64,000 nucleotides of DNA, taken from contig NZ_FXWG01000003.1 of assembly GCF_900177715.1 (NCBI RefSeq), forward strand, positions 744,001 to 808,000, read 5' to 3'. This stretch comes from Altererythrobacter xiamenensis. GTDB lineage: Bacteria; Pseudomonadota; Alphaproteobacteria; Sphingomonadales; Sphingomonadaceae. A program made the translations under genes and the position numbers. Positions 9,111-18,000 of the stretch are shown piece after piece. The notes below the pieces were generated by a model, which did no database searches, had not been told where the DNA came from, and worked only from the letters and a program-made list of their open reading frames with translations. Numbering within the stretch: the first letter of the stretch is position 1; each line of letters opens with the position of its first letter.

Positions 9111-9649
9111 TGGCCATCGACGAAGCCCGCGAATTCAAACCCATCAACATCGCGGTACTGACGGTTTCCGACACGCGGACCGCGGAGAACGATACCTCGG
9201 GCGATATCCTCGCAGCGCGGGCGGAAAGCGCAGGTCACACGGTCGCCGCTCGGCTGATCCTGCGTGACGATGCCAGTGTCATCGCCGAGCAGCTGGATAT
9301 GTGGATCGCCGATCCGAATGTCGATGCGGTGGTCTCCACCGGTGGCACCGGTCTGACCGGGCGCGACGTGACGCCCGAGGCGCTCGACCGGGTGCGTGAA
9401 GCGCACCAGGGTCGCGACATTCCGGGTTTCGGCGAGGTGTTCCGCTATCTCAGCCTGCAAACCATCGGGACCAGCACCGTCCAGTCGCGCGCCTGCGCGG
9501 TGGTGGCGGGCGGCACTTACATCTTCGCCTTGCCCGGTTCGAACGGCGCGGTGAAGGACGGTTGGGACGGCATTCTCGCCGAACAGCTCGACAGCCGAAA
9601 CCGGCCCTGCAATTTCGTCGAGCTCATGCCGCGCCTCAAGGAAATCTGA
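9110..9649 (+). CDS. moaB: Molybdenum cofactor biosynthesis protein B
   Basis: This 179-residue cytoplasmic protein of the MoaB/Mog fold takes part in molybdopterin adenylation in molybdenum cofactor synthesis. Family motifs are AVLTVSDTRT near the N-terminus, VVSTGGTGLTGRDVTPEAL in the middle, and YIFALPGSNGAVKDGWD near the C-terminus. The ATG at 9110 overlaps the transglycosylase stop by one base; a TTG one codon upstream is less likely. No other moa or moe genes are in the window. Confidence 0.94.
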   Translation: MAIDEAREFKPINIAVLTVSDTRTAENDTSGDILAARAESAGHTVAARLILRDDASVIAEQLDMWIADPNVDAVVSTGGTGLTGRDVTPEALDRVREAHQGRDIPGFGEVFRYLSLQTIGTSTVQSRACAVVAGGTYIFALPGSNGAVKDGWDGILAEQLDSRNRPCNFVELMPRLKEI

Positions 9650-9666
9650 GATAGACTGATGCATTT

Positions 9667-9681
9667 GTTCTTTGTATGTTC
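9667..9681 (+). promoter_or_regulatory. LexA-type SOS box with overlapping promoter elements
   Basis: The sequence GTTC, seven bases, GTTC is an exact match to the alphaproteobacterial LexA box GTTC-N7-GTTC. It lies just before the radical SAM gene's ATG (9687). A possible -10 (TATGTT, 9675-9680) sits inside the box and a possible -35 (TAGACT, 9652-9657) lies 17 bases upstream. That would place the transcript start at or near the ATG, so the mRNA may be leaderless. Repression by LexA bound over the -10 is the simple reading. The promoter part is inference; the box itself is seen directly. Confidence 0.6.
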
Positions 9682-9686
9682 CGTTC

Positions 9687-10763
9687 ATGCAAAGAGAGTC
9701 GGTCAAAGGACGCGGGGCGCAATCCGCTGAGGTTTCCACGCGGTTCGGCCTGTCCGAACGCGAGGCGGATGGCGACTGGCGCGACTGGGTGGAGACGCTG
9801 GACGGCACCCCTCCCCCGCTGCGCACCCATGTGACAGAAGAACGCCCGCGCACGATCCTCAGCTTCAACCAGTCACCCGACATCGGCTTCGACCGTTCGA
9901 TCAATGCCTATCGCGGCTGCGAGCACGGCTGCGTCTATTGCTTTGCGCGCCCGACCCACGCCTATCACGACCTTTCGCCCGGACTGGACTTCGAGTCCCA
10001 GCTTTTCGTCAAGCCCAATGCGGCGGAACTGCTGCGCGAAACGCTGGCAAAGCCGAAGTACAGGCCCAAACCGATCGCCATGGGGACCAATACGGATCCC
10101 TACCAACCGATCGAGCGGCGCTACCGCATCACGCGCTCCGTGCTGGAGGTGTGCCTCGATGCGCGCCATCCGGTGACGATCACGACCAAGTCGGACAGGG
10201 TGGTGGACGATATCGACCTGCTCGCCGAAATGGCAAAGCAGCGGCTGGTGGCGGTGGCGATTTCGGTAACGAGCCTCGACCCGAAGCTTTCGGGTAAGCT
10301 CGAACCGCGCGCAGCTGCGCCTGCCAAGCGACTCATTGCGCTGGGAAAACTGGCCGAGGCGGGCATACCCACCCATTGCTCGGTCGCGCCGGTCATCCCC
10401 GCCATAACAGACGAGTTCATGGAGGAGATCGTCCAGCGCGCAGCAGCGCTGGGCGTTGATAGCTGCGGGTGGATACCCTTGCGCCTGCCGCATGAAGTCT
10501 CGCCATTATTTCGCGAGTGGCTGGAAGTTCACTTTCCCGACCGCGCGGGCAAGGTGATGAGCATCGTGCAATCGATCCGGAGCGGCAAGGACAACGACCC
10601 CAATTTCTTCTCCCGCCTCAGGCCGACGGGCGTGTGGGCGGACCTGTTCCGCTCGCGGTTTAGGGTGGCGTGCAAACGGGCGGGGCTGGGAAAGGCGAAG
10701 TTCGAGCTCGATTGCACGAAGTTCAGACCGCCTGAGGTCGGCGGCCAGATGCGCTTGCTGTAA
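9687..10763 (+). CDS. Radical SAM protein, PA0069/spore photoproduct lyase-like family
   Basis: This 358-residue protein carries the radical SAM cluster motif CEHGCVYC (Cys78, Cys82, Cys85), preceded by SINAYRGCEH and followed by FARPTHAYHDLSPGLDF, which is typical of the PA0069 branch related to spore photoproduct lyase. Members of the wider group use a 5'-deoxyadenosyl radical, some for DNA lesion reversal; the substrate of this branch is not established as far as I know. The ATG at 9687 is preferred over the TTG at 9672 because the upstream bases form an SOS-type box. Placement after a LexA box and near DNA-related genes supports a DNA damage role, by inference. Confidence 0.88.
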   Translation: MQRESVKGRGAQSAEVSTRFGLSEREADGDWRDWVETLDGTPPPLRTHVTEERPRTILSFNQSPDIGFDRSINAYRGCEHGCVYCFARPTHAYHDLSPGLDFESQLFVKPNAAELLRETLAKPKYRPKPIAMGTNTDPYQPIERRYRITRSVLEVCLDARHPVTITTKSDRVVDDIDLLAEMAKQRLVAVAISVTSLDPKLSGKLEPRAAAPAKRLIALGKLAEAGIPTHCSVAPVIPAITDEFMEEIVQRAAALGVDSCGWIPLRLPHEVSPLFREWLEVHFPDRAGKVMSIVQSIRSGKDNDPNFFSRLRPTGVWADLFRSRFRVACKRAGLGKAKFELDCTKFRPPEVGGQMRLL

Positions 10764-10917
10764 TGTCCGAATGTGGGGGTGGAAAGCCGACGCTCACACT
10801 TGTCTAGAATGAGCCTTCTGCGGCTAAAAACGTCATACAATCACGAGACTGCGCTGCGTTGGCCAATAAGGTTTATGACTAGAGCAGTGCGCCTGCCTTT
10901 CTTGCCGGGAAAGCTAG

Positions 10918-11907
10918 TTAATTTGCCTGCATGGGCGGGCAGTCTTTGGGCATCCAGTCGTAGCCTGCATTGATATTGAACCCTTCTTTTCTCCCCACCT
11001 TTTCAATGGGACCGCCGAAAGGGGTGACAGCCAGAGACGCACCACCGCTACCAGTTTCTAGGTGGAATAAAGTGTCGCCTCTGCAGTTGAATGTGAAATT
11101 GTAACCGAACCCAGCAAAGGGTATGTCGACCTTCTGGCCATCGATAAGACTGTAAAAGCTAGGCTGCGCGCCTTCACTTTGAACGAACAGAGGAGGATAG
11201 CCGCCTTGTGCCCGGCCAGCGTCGCCAACGCCATCAACTGACTGTGTGACCGCCGGTCCTGGAGCATTTTGACTGCCAAGGGTGTGAATATAAACTCCCT
11301 CCGTGATGACACCCTGCGGACTACCGAATATGACGACTTTGTCGTTATCCTCCGGGTGAAAAGTGACAGTCCGCAATGTCCAACCAAGGAGTGCTGGTTC
11401 CGACTGAAAAGCTTCACACGCAAGCTCTGTCGGGTGAATGATGCAAACGCTCAGAACCGGATCTCCGGCACTATCCGCTTCGAGGTAGGCCATGCGCGTC
11501 CCGTCTGGAGAGAAGGACGGCGGCCCGAGACCAAGCGAGTTCGAGTGAACTGGTTGGGGCGCAGTTATGGAAAAGCCGTTCTCAGCAGACCAAGACTGGA
11601 GCATTATCGTGTCGAAGCCGACGAGAGTTGCAATAAGGCCGGCACTGTCGACCGAGAGCTGAGGAGACCGGATTTCGTCGGCCTCATAAGCGATGACTTC
11701 GGCGGAAAAGTCTCTGTTTTTAAGCACGAGCTGATCAGGTTTATTGCGGCCGCCGAGCCTAATTCCCGCAAACTCAGGATCGAAAGCTGCCGGAGGATCG
11801 TCTCCTCCATTGCCACCACCATTACCCTTGTCCGGCGGAGGTTTGGCGAATGCGGTTGCAGAGAGAGCTGCACACAGCAGCAATGCGAGTGGTCGGGAAG
11901 TTTTCAT
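10918..11907 (-). CDS. Exported protein with WD40/TolB-like repeat
   Basis: This 329-residue protein has a signal peptide (MKTSRPLALLLCAALSATAF) and a Gly/Asn-rich, Pro-rich segment at residues 23-40. At least one PD40-type repeat, PSFSPDGTRMAYLEADS, suggests a TolB-like beta-propeller in the periplasm or outside the cell. No catalytic motif is visible. Base composition is lower in GC and codon use less biased than in neighbours, and the gene stands alone between convergent or unlinked units, so recent acquisition is possible. The 154-base gap downstream (10764-10917) shows nothing I recognise. Function unknown. Confidence 0.75.
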   Translation of the reverse strand: MKTSRPLALLLCAALSATAFAKPPPDKGNGGGNGGDDPPAAFDPEFAGIRLGGRNKPDQLVLKNRDFSAEVIAYEADEIRSPQLSVDSAGLIATLVGFDTIMLQSWSAENGFSITAPQPVHSNSLGLGPPSFSPDGTRMAYLEADSAGDPVLSVCIIHPTELACEAFQSEPALLGWTLRTVTFHPEDNDKVVIFGSPQGVITEGVYIHTLGSQNAPGPAVTQSVDGVGDAGRAQGGYPPLFVQSEGAQPSFYSLIDGQKVDIPFAGFGYNFTFNCRGDTLFHLETGSGGASLAVTPFGGPIEKVGRKEGFNINAGYDWMPKDCPPMQAN

Positions 11908-12055
11908 CGACGTGCCTCACCAGTAAAGATCAGTAGATCTCTTGTCGCTGGCGACCCGAATGACCACGTTTTAGCATGAATTGTCGCAAACCCAAAATTG
12001 GCCGCCCAGCCGCGAGGACTGCTTCATTTGAGCGAAAGTTATCGTTCGTCCGAAT

Positions 12056-12080
12056 GTCTGCTTTCGGGTCGTTAGCGGAC
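12056..12080. repeat. Intergenic hairpin, candidate dispersed repeat or terminator
   Basis: GTCTGCT (12056-12062) pairs with AGCGGAC (12074-12080), with one G-T pair, around a TTCGGGTCGTT loop. It abuts the stop codon of the DUF1330 gene. The sequence resembles short hairpin repeats scattered between genes in sphingomonads and other bacteria, from memory only. It has no U-tract. No second copy was noticed in this window. Confidence 0.4.
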
Positions 12081-12515
12081 CTAACCAAACCCGTCCCCGC
12101 CCTCGCCCGGCTTGAAACGGATCAGCCGGCTGTCGACCAGCGCGGCAGTGCGGTTGACCACCGCCTTCTGATAGTCCGGGTCCTTGATCATCTCGAAGAA
12201 TGCGCCCGAGTTCGGATATTGCGCCACAAAACCATCGTGCCACTGGCGGTCATCCGGCCCCGTCACCATCGTCTGGAACGCGCCGCGCCACACGATGCTG
12301 CCGCCCACGCGGCGGAAGATCGGACCGCTGGTCTTGCCATATTCCTCATAAGCGCGCCGACCGCTCCAGCCATTGCCGTGATGCTCATGTCCTTCGGGGT
12401 ATTCGGCTAGGTCGCGGTAGAGCAGCAGGTTGAGCATATGGATCGGCTCGTCACGCGGGAGGTCCTTGAACGCCTGGAAGTTTACCGGCGATGGGTCGAT
12501 GTAGACGTCGCTCAT
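12081..12515 (-). CDS. DUF1330 family protein
   Basis: This 144-residue protein carries a DUF1330-type dimeric alpha/beta-barrel pattern: EPIHMLNLLLYRD, then AYEEYGKTSGPIFRRVGGSIVWRG, FVAQYPNSGAFFEMIKDPDYQ, and an R-T-A-A-L-x-D-S-R-L-I end. The biochemical role of the family is not settled. The ATG at 12515 overlaps the acyl-CoA synthetase stop as ATGA, so this start is secure and the longer upstream frame is not coding. Coupling to an acyl-CoA ligase hints at a part in fatty-acid or aromatic acid handling, by context only. Confidence 0.88.
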   Translation of the reverse strand: MSDVYIDPSPVNFQAFKDLPRDEPIHMLNLLLYRDLAEYPEGHEHHGNGWSGRRAYEEYGKTSGPIFRRVGGSIVWRGAFQTMVTGPDDRQWHDGFVAQYPNSGAFFEMIKDPDYQKAVVNRTAALVDSRLIRFKPGEGGDGFG

Positions 12516-14128
12516 GAAGCATCCTCCAGCTTGTAATCGGCGAACTGGTCGCGCAGATCCTTCTTCGAAATCTTGCCCGTCGCGGTGTGTGGAATCTCGT
12601 CGATGAACTCGACCGCGTCGGGCAGCCACCACTTGGCTACCTTGTCCGCGAGGAACTCGATAACCTCGCCCGAGGTCACTTCCGCACCTTCTTTCTTTAC
12701 GACGAAGAGTACCGGGCGTTCGTCCCACTTCGGGTGGTACATGCCAACGGCAGCAGCTTCCGCCACAGCGGGATGGCCAACAGCTGCGTTTTCGAGCTCG
12801 ACCGAGCTGATCCATTCACCGCCGGACTTGATCACGTCCTTCGTGCGGTCGGTCAGTTGCAGAGTCCCGTCGGGATGGATGATGCCGACGTCGCCGGTGT
12901 CGAACCAACCGTCATTGTTCACCGCGTCCTTCTCCGCCTTGAAGTAACGCTTGATGATCCACGGACCGCGGATCTGCAGCGCGCCCGAGCTTTCGCCATC
13001 GCGCGGCAGCTCGGTCATCATGTCGTCCAGATCCACCGTGCGCAGCTCCACGCCGAAGATCGGGCGGCCCTGCATCGCGGTCTTGGCGACTTTCTCTTCG
13101 AAACTGAGCTCGTCCCAGTTCCAGGTCGGTCCGCCAACGGTTCCGATGGGGCTGGTCTCGGTCATGCCCCAGGCATGCTGGACGCGCGTGCCGTTCTTCA
13201 TCAGCCGCTCGATCATGAACTTCGGGCAGGCCGAGCCACCGATGGTCGCGGCCTTCAAGGGCGGCAGGTCGAGGCCTTCCTTGTCGCAATACTGGAAATG
13301 CGCGAGCCAGACGGTCGGCACACCGGCGCTATCGGTCACACCTTCGCGGATCATCAGTTCATGCAGCACCGCCGGATCGTTGACCGCGCTGAACACGAAC
13401 TTGATGCCCGCCATCGCGCCGGCATAGGGCAGCCCCCAGCTGGCCGCGTGGAACATCGGGACGACCGGCAACATGACGGACGAAGCGCTGAAGTTGAACG
13501 CCGAGGGCTGCAAGCCAGCGAGAGCATGCATCATCGTCGAACGGTGCTCGTATTGCACGCCCTTGGGATTGCCCGTGGTGCCAGAGGTGTAGCAGATCAT
13601 GCAGGGATCGGTTTCCGCGCCGCCGACCCATTCGAAGTCGCCGTCCTGCTCCCCGATCCAGTCTTCGAAGGCGGGCGCATGCTCGCCGCTGTCATAGCAG
13701 ATGTAATGTTCGACCGTGGTCCAGCGGGACTTCATCCGGTCGACGATCGGCTGGAACGCGGCGTCGTAGCACAGCACCTTGTCCTCGGCGTGGTTGACGA
13801 TGTACTCGAGCTGGTCGTCGAACAGGCGCGGGTTCACCGTGTGGAGCACGCCGCCCATGCCAGCGACACCGTACCAGCTGACGAGGTGGCGCGAGTGGTT
13901 CATGGCGAGGCTTGCCACGCGGTCGCCCTTCTTGATCCCCAGCGCCAGAAGCGCCTGCGCCATCTTCTTCGCATCGCGTTTGATTTCAGCCCAGTTGGTG
14001 CGGGTCTCGCTGCCATCTGCCCAGCGGGTCACGATCTCGCGCTCACCCGCCTCGCGTGCGGCGTGATCGATCACGTGCGTGATCCGCATGGTCCAGTCCT
14101 GCATCGCTCCCAAAGGTGCTGTGGCCAT
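12512..14128 (-). CDS. Acyl-CoA synthetase (long- or medium-chain fatty acid-CoA ligase)
   Basis: This ANL-superfamily enzyme activates fatty acids to acyl-CoA through an acyl-adenylate. The AMP/ATP loop is visible as MICYTSGTTGNPKGVQYEH. Later motifs are AWGMTETSPIG (core motif A5-like), WFDTGDVGIIHPDGTLQLTDR and the C-terminal lysine region HTATGKISKKDLR. The chosen ATG gives about 538 residues starting MATAPLGAMQDWTMR, as in homologues; the upstream extension to 14188 is unlikely. Chain length cannot be read from the sequence. It is followed by the coupled DUF1330 gene. ETF-QO elsewhere in the window is consistent with active beta-oxidation. Confidence 0.93.
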   Translation of the reverse strand: MATAPLGAMQDWTMRITHVIDHAAREAGEREIVTRWADGSETRTNWAEIKRDAKKMAQALLALGIKKGDRVASLAMNHSRHLVSWYGVAGMGGVLHTVNPRLFDDQLEYIVNHAEDKVLCYDAAFQPIVDRMKSRWTTVEHYICYDSGEHAPAFEDWIGEQDGDFEWVGGAETDPCMICYTSGTTGNPKGVQYEHRSTMMHALAGLQPSAFNFSASSVMLPVVPMFHAASWGLPYAGAMAGIKFVFSAVNDPAVLHELMIREGVTDSAGVPTVWLAHFQYCDKEGLDLPPLKAATIGGSACPKFMIERLMKNGTRVQHAWGMTETSPIGTVGGPTWNWDELSFEEKVAKTAMQGRPIFGVELRTVDLDDMMTELPRDGESSGALQIRGPWIIKRYFKAEKDAVNNDGWFDTGDVGIIHPDGTLQLTDRTKDVIKSGGEWISSVELENAAVGHPAVAEAAAVGMYHPKWDERPVLFVVKKEGAEVTSGEVIEFLADKVAKWWLPDAVEFIDEIPHTATGKISKKDLRDQFADYKLEDAS

Positions 14129-14218
14129 TGCTCGTCCTCTCCTTGATACGTTTGCGCTTTTCATGCCCATAGACACGCCGATTGGCAATCGTTCAGGTTG
14201 AGAGGATTTCGCAAGCTG

Positions 14219-14246
14219 AAAGGGGGGCGGTAACTCGCCCCCCTTT
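14219..14246. terminator. Strong symmetric hairpin terminator
   Basis: An 11-base perfect stem, AAAGGGGGGCG (14219-14229) and CGCCCCCCTTT (14236-14246), encloses a six-base loop. It lies downstream of the dnaE/HTH-DUF4019 unit on the minus strand and upstream of the acyl-CoA synthetase gene. The flanking A and T runs make it look bidirectional, although the U-run is only three bases. Confidence 0.75.
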
Positions 14247-14279
14247 CGCGGTATTCATCTGAGTTAAGGAATGGTCGGG

Positions 14280-15074
14280 TCAGGCGCCGGGCCGAACGAA
14301 GTATCCCACCACTTCCCAGCCATCGTCGCCCATCAGCATGACGACGGTCTCGATCGCAGGCTTCTCCACCGCGGCAAACTTGGTCGTGAACTGCAGCACC
14401 TCGTATTCGCCTTCGGGCGCACCCGGAAGCGTGGAGGCACGGTTCACGTTCGAAAGTTCACGAGAGGTGACTGCACCAAGCGGCTGCCGCACCGGCTTCC
14501 CTTGCGCGGCCCATTGATCGGCGCTGATCTGCGACTGGAAATAGGGGCCGGCCCTGTCCCAGCTTTCCTGCCAATTGCCCTGATCGACCGCTGCGAGGAA
14601 ATACTCTGCGCGAGGCAGAGAGGCGGGATCTTCAACAGCGCTCTTTTCGGCTGCGACTTCGGTTTTTGCGGCGGCAGGCGCCTGGTCGCCGGATGTGTAC
14701 ATGAGGCCAAGGACGGCGGCAGCAATCAGTATCGACATGATGAGCATTCCTCCTGCGAGCCAAGTGAGGCCGAAAGGCCCCGCTCGCTTCGTGTTGATGA
14801 GGCCTGCATTGTCACCGCTGTCCGCTTGCGGCGCGATCCCAATTGATGTGTGTGCAGGATTTTGGGGTGCCTTTTCCTCGGCATCCCCCAAGATTCTTGC
14901 GGCCTCGCGGCTGCTCGACACATTCAATTTGCGGCGCGCATTGCGGAGGCGATCGTTGACCGTGTGGACCGAAATATCGAGTTCATTCGCGCTCGATTTG
15001 GCGTCGTGGCCGGCGAGGAGCAGGCGCAGCGCTTCCTTCTCCTTGTCGGTGAGGTCGGCCAGCCCCTCGTTCAT
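14280..15074 (-). CDS. Membrane-anchored LuxR-type HTH protein with DUF4019 domain
   Basis: This 264-residue protein has three parts. Residues 8-63 are a LuxR/GerE-type helix-turn-helix (LTDKEKEALRLLLAGHDAKS, then SVHTVNDRLRNARRKL). Residues about 103-126 form one transmembrane helix. Residues about 150-262 are a DUF4019-like domain (AVDQGNWQESWDRAGPYFQ, WEVVGYFVRPGA). With the N-terminus inside, DUF4019 would be periplasmic, so the layout is that of a one-component membrane sensor-regulator. The start overlaps the dnaE stop by one base (TAATG), and a strong terminator follows. The link to dnaE looks translational; whether it is functional is unknown. Confidence 0.85.
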   Translation of the reverse strand: MNEGLADLTDKEKEALRLLLAGHDAKSSANELDISVHTVNDRLRNARRKLNVSSSREAARILGDAEEKAPQNPAHTSIGIAPQADSGDNAGLINTKRAGPFGLTWLAGGMLIMSILIAAAVLGLMYTSGDQAPAAAKTEVAAEKSAVEDPASLPRAEYFLAAVDQGNWQESWDRAGPYFQSQISADQWAAQGKPVRQPLGAVTSRELSNVNRASTLPGAPEGEYEVLQFTTKFAAVEKPAIETVVMLMGDDGWEVVGYFVRPGA

Positions 15075-18000
15075 TACGCGACGAGACGCAGCCGCGCCTT
15101 ACTGCGAAGCGGCTTGAGCTCGACCTTGTCGATGCCTTCGATCGCCGAAAGCCGCTCTGCGAGACCTCCATCGAGATGGAAATTACGGCCGAGCCGCAAT
15201 TGCGGGCTGGCACCATCGGGCAACAGGAGGCTGACGATCACTTCGCCCTGCCCTTCATCGTCCTGGCCTTCCGCGCTCGCCACAAGCTCGAGCTTGAGGT
15301 CGGTCAGTGCCTCGACACTGAGCACGTCGAGCGTCAGCTGCATCCGGGTGCCGCCCTTGACCTCATCGAGCGGGCGCGCGCCGCGCACGGTTATGCGCGG
15401 GGCATCGCCGGGATTGGGAGCGTCGAGTTCGACTGTCAGCAACAGGCAGGCACCGTCTTTCGCCCATTGTTCGAATGCGGGGACGAGGCTTTCCTCGAAA
15501 CACGCCGCTGAAAATTGCCCGGTGGTATCGGAGAAATCCGCGCGCACATAGTCCGCGCCGCGCTTGGTCCGAAGCTTGGCATAACCTTCGACCATGGCCG
15601 CCATGACAGCCGAGGAGCGTCCGCCCGGTGTCGCGCCCCCTTCCATCAGGCTCTGATAGGTGCGCGCGCCGTTAGCCGAGGCAACCGGCCAGAATTGCTG
15701 CACGGGGTGGGCAGAGAAATAGAAACCGAAGTTCTCACGTTCCTTCGCCATCCGGTCGGTGCGGCTCCACGGCTCGACCTCCTTGAGGCGGAGCGTATCC
15801 TCTGCTTCTCCCTCGCCACCGAACAGCCCCGCCTGCCCGCTCGAACGCTCGCGCTCTGCCGCATCCGCGACGGCAAGCAGCATGTCGGCATTCTCGAAGA
15901 CCTTCGCCCGGTCCGGTTCAAGCGCATCAAGTGCTCCGGCAGCGGCCAAGCCTTCAAGCTGGCGCGAGTTCATCGCACCCTTGGGCATCCGCTCGAAGAG
16001 ATCCTGCAGGCTGGTGTACGGCCCGCTCCCCTGACGCTCGGCAACCACCGCCTCCATCGCCTTCTCACCGACATTGCGGATACCGGCCAGCGCATAGCGC
16101 ACGGCATAGCCAGTGTCGGTTGCCTCGACCGTGAAACGCGCTTCGGACGCGTTCACGCAAGGTGGCAACACCTCAATCCCGCCGCTTGTGCCGGGATAGC
16201 GCCGCGCATCGTCGACGAAAATCGCGAGCTTTTCCGACTGATGGATGTCGAAGCACATCGAGGCGGCGTAGAACTCTTCCGGATAATGCGCCTTCAACCA
16301 CGCGGTCTGGTAGGCGAGCAAGGCGTAGGCCGCGGCGTGCGATTTGTTGAAGCCGTAGCCTGCAAACTTGTCGATCAAGTCGAACAGCTCGTTCGCGCGC
16401 TTCGGCTCGATTCCGGATACTCTCTTGCAGCCTTCGACGAAGCGCTCGCGCTGCGCGTCCATTTCCGCCTGGACTTTCTTGCCCATCGCGCGGCGCAGCA
16501 AGTCAGCATCGCCGAGCGAATATCCGGCGAGGATCTGAGCGGCCTGCATGACCTGTTCCTGATAGACGAAAATCCCGTAGGTCTCGGCCAGAATGCCTTC
16601 GAGTTTCGGATGCGGGTACTCGATCGGCACTTCGCCAGCCTTGCGCTGGCCGAACAGCGGGATGTTGTCCATCGGCCCCGGGCGATAGAGCGAGACGAGC
16701 GCGATGATGTCGCCGAAATTGGTCGGCTTCACCGCCGTCAGCGTGCGCCGCATTCCTTCCGATTCCAGCTGGAAGACGCCGACCGTGTTTCCCGACTGCA
16801 TAAGGTCGTAAACCGCGGTATCGTCGAGCGGCAGCGTCGAGAGGTCGAGCTCGATCCCGCGCTTCTCGAGCAGCTTCACCGCCTTCTGCAACACCGAGAG
16901 CGTCTTCAGCCCGAGGAAGTCGAACTTTACGAGGCCCGAGCTCTCGACATTCTTCATGTCGTATTGCGTCACCGGCATGTCCGAACGCGGATCGCGGTAG
17001 AGCGGCACGAGCTGCGCCAGCGGACGGTCGCCGATCACCACACCGGCGGCGTGGGTCGAGCTGTTGCGCGGTAGACCTTCGAGCTGGAGCGCCAGATCGA
17101 CGAGGCGCTTCACTTCGTTGTCATTGTCATATTCGTGCTTGAAATCGGCGGCCCCATTGAGCGCGCGCGGCAGCGTCCACGGATCGGTCGGATGGTTGGG
17201 CACCATCTTGCAGAGCCGGTCGACGTGGCCATAGCTCATCTGCAGGATGCGCCCGCAGTCGCGCAGCACGGCGCGCGCCTTCATCTTGCCGAAGGTGATG
17301 ATCTGCGCGACGTGATCGTGGCCGTACTTGCGCTGCACATAGCGGATCACTTCGCCCCGCCGCGTTTCGCAGAAGTCGATGTCGAAGTCGGGCATCGACA
17401 CACGTTCGGGATTGAGGAAGCGCTCGAACAGCAGGCCGAGCTTGATCGGGTCGAGATCGGTGATGGTCAGCGCCCATGCGACCAGCGAGCCTGCACCCGA
17501 ACCACGGCCCGGCCCAACCGGAATGTCGTGATCCTTGGCCCATTTGATGAAGTCGGCAACGATCAGGAAGTAGCCGGGAAAGCCCATCTCGTTGATGATC
17601 CCGACCTCGAAATCGAGCCGGTCGAAATAGACCTTGCGCTCTTCCTCCGACATCTCGCCATAGGGTTCGAGCCGCGCCTCCAGCCCCTTGCGCGCGTCCT
17701 CGGCCAGCATTCTGGCCTCGCCTTCGAGGTCGCCTGCAAGGCTCGGCAGGATGGGATCGCGATAGGGCGGCGCATAGGCGCAACGCTGCGCGATCACGAG
17801 CGTGTTGGCGGTCGCTTCCGGCAGGTCGGCAAAGGCCTCCTCCATCATCGGCGCCGATTTCACGAAGGCCTGTCGGTTCGAATGCGGACGCTCCTCCGCC
17901 TCGATATGGGTCGAGTTCGCTATGCACAGCATGGCGTCATGCGCCTTGTACATATGCGGCTCGGCGAAATTGGCGGGATTTGTGGCAACCAGCGGCAGAT

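Noticed and set aside
12587..14146. A 519-codon plus-strand frame opposite the acyl-CoA synthetase
   Set aside because: Antisense shadow with no domain pattern; the minus-strand protein has all ANL motifs.
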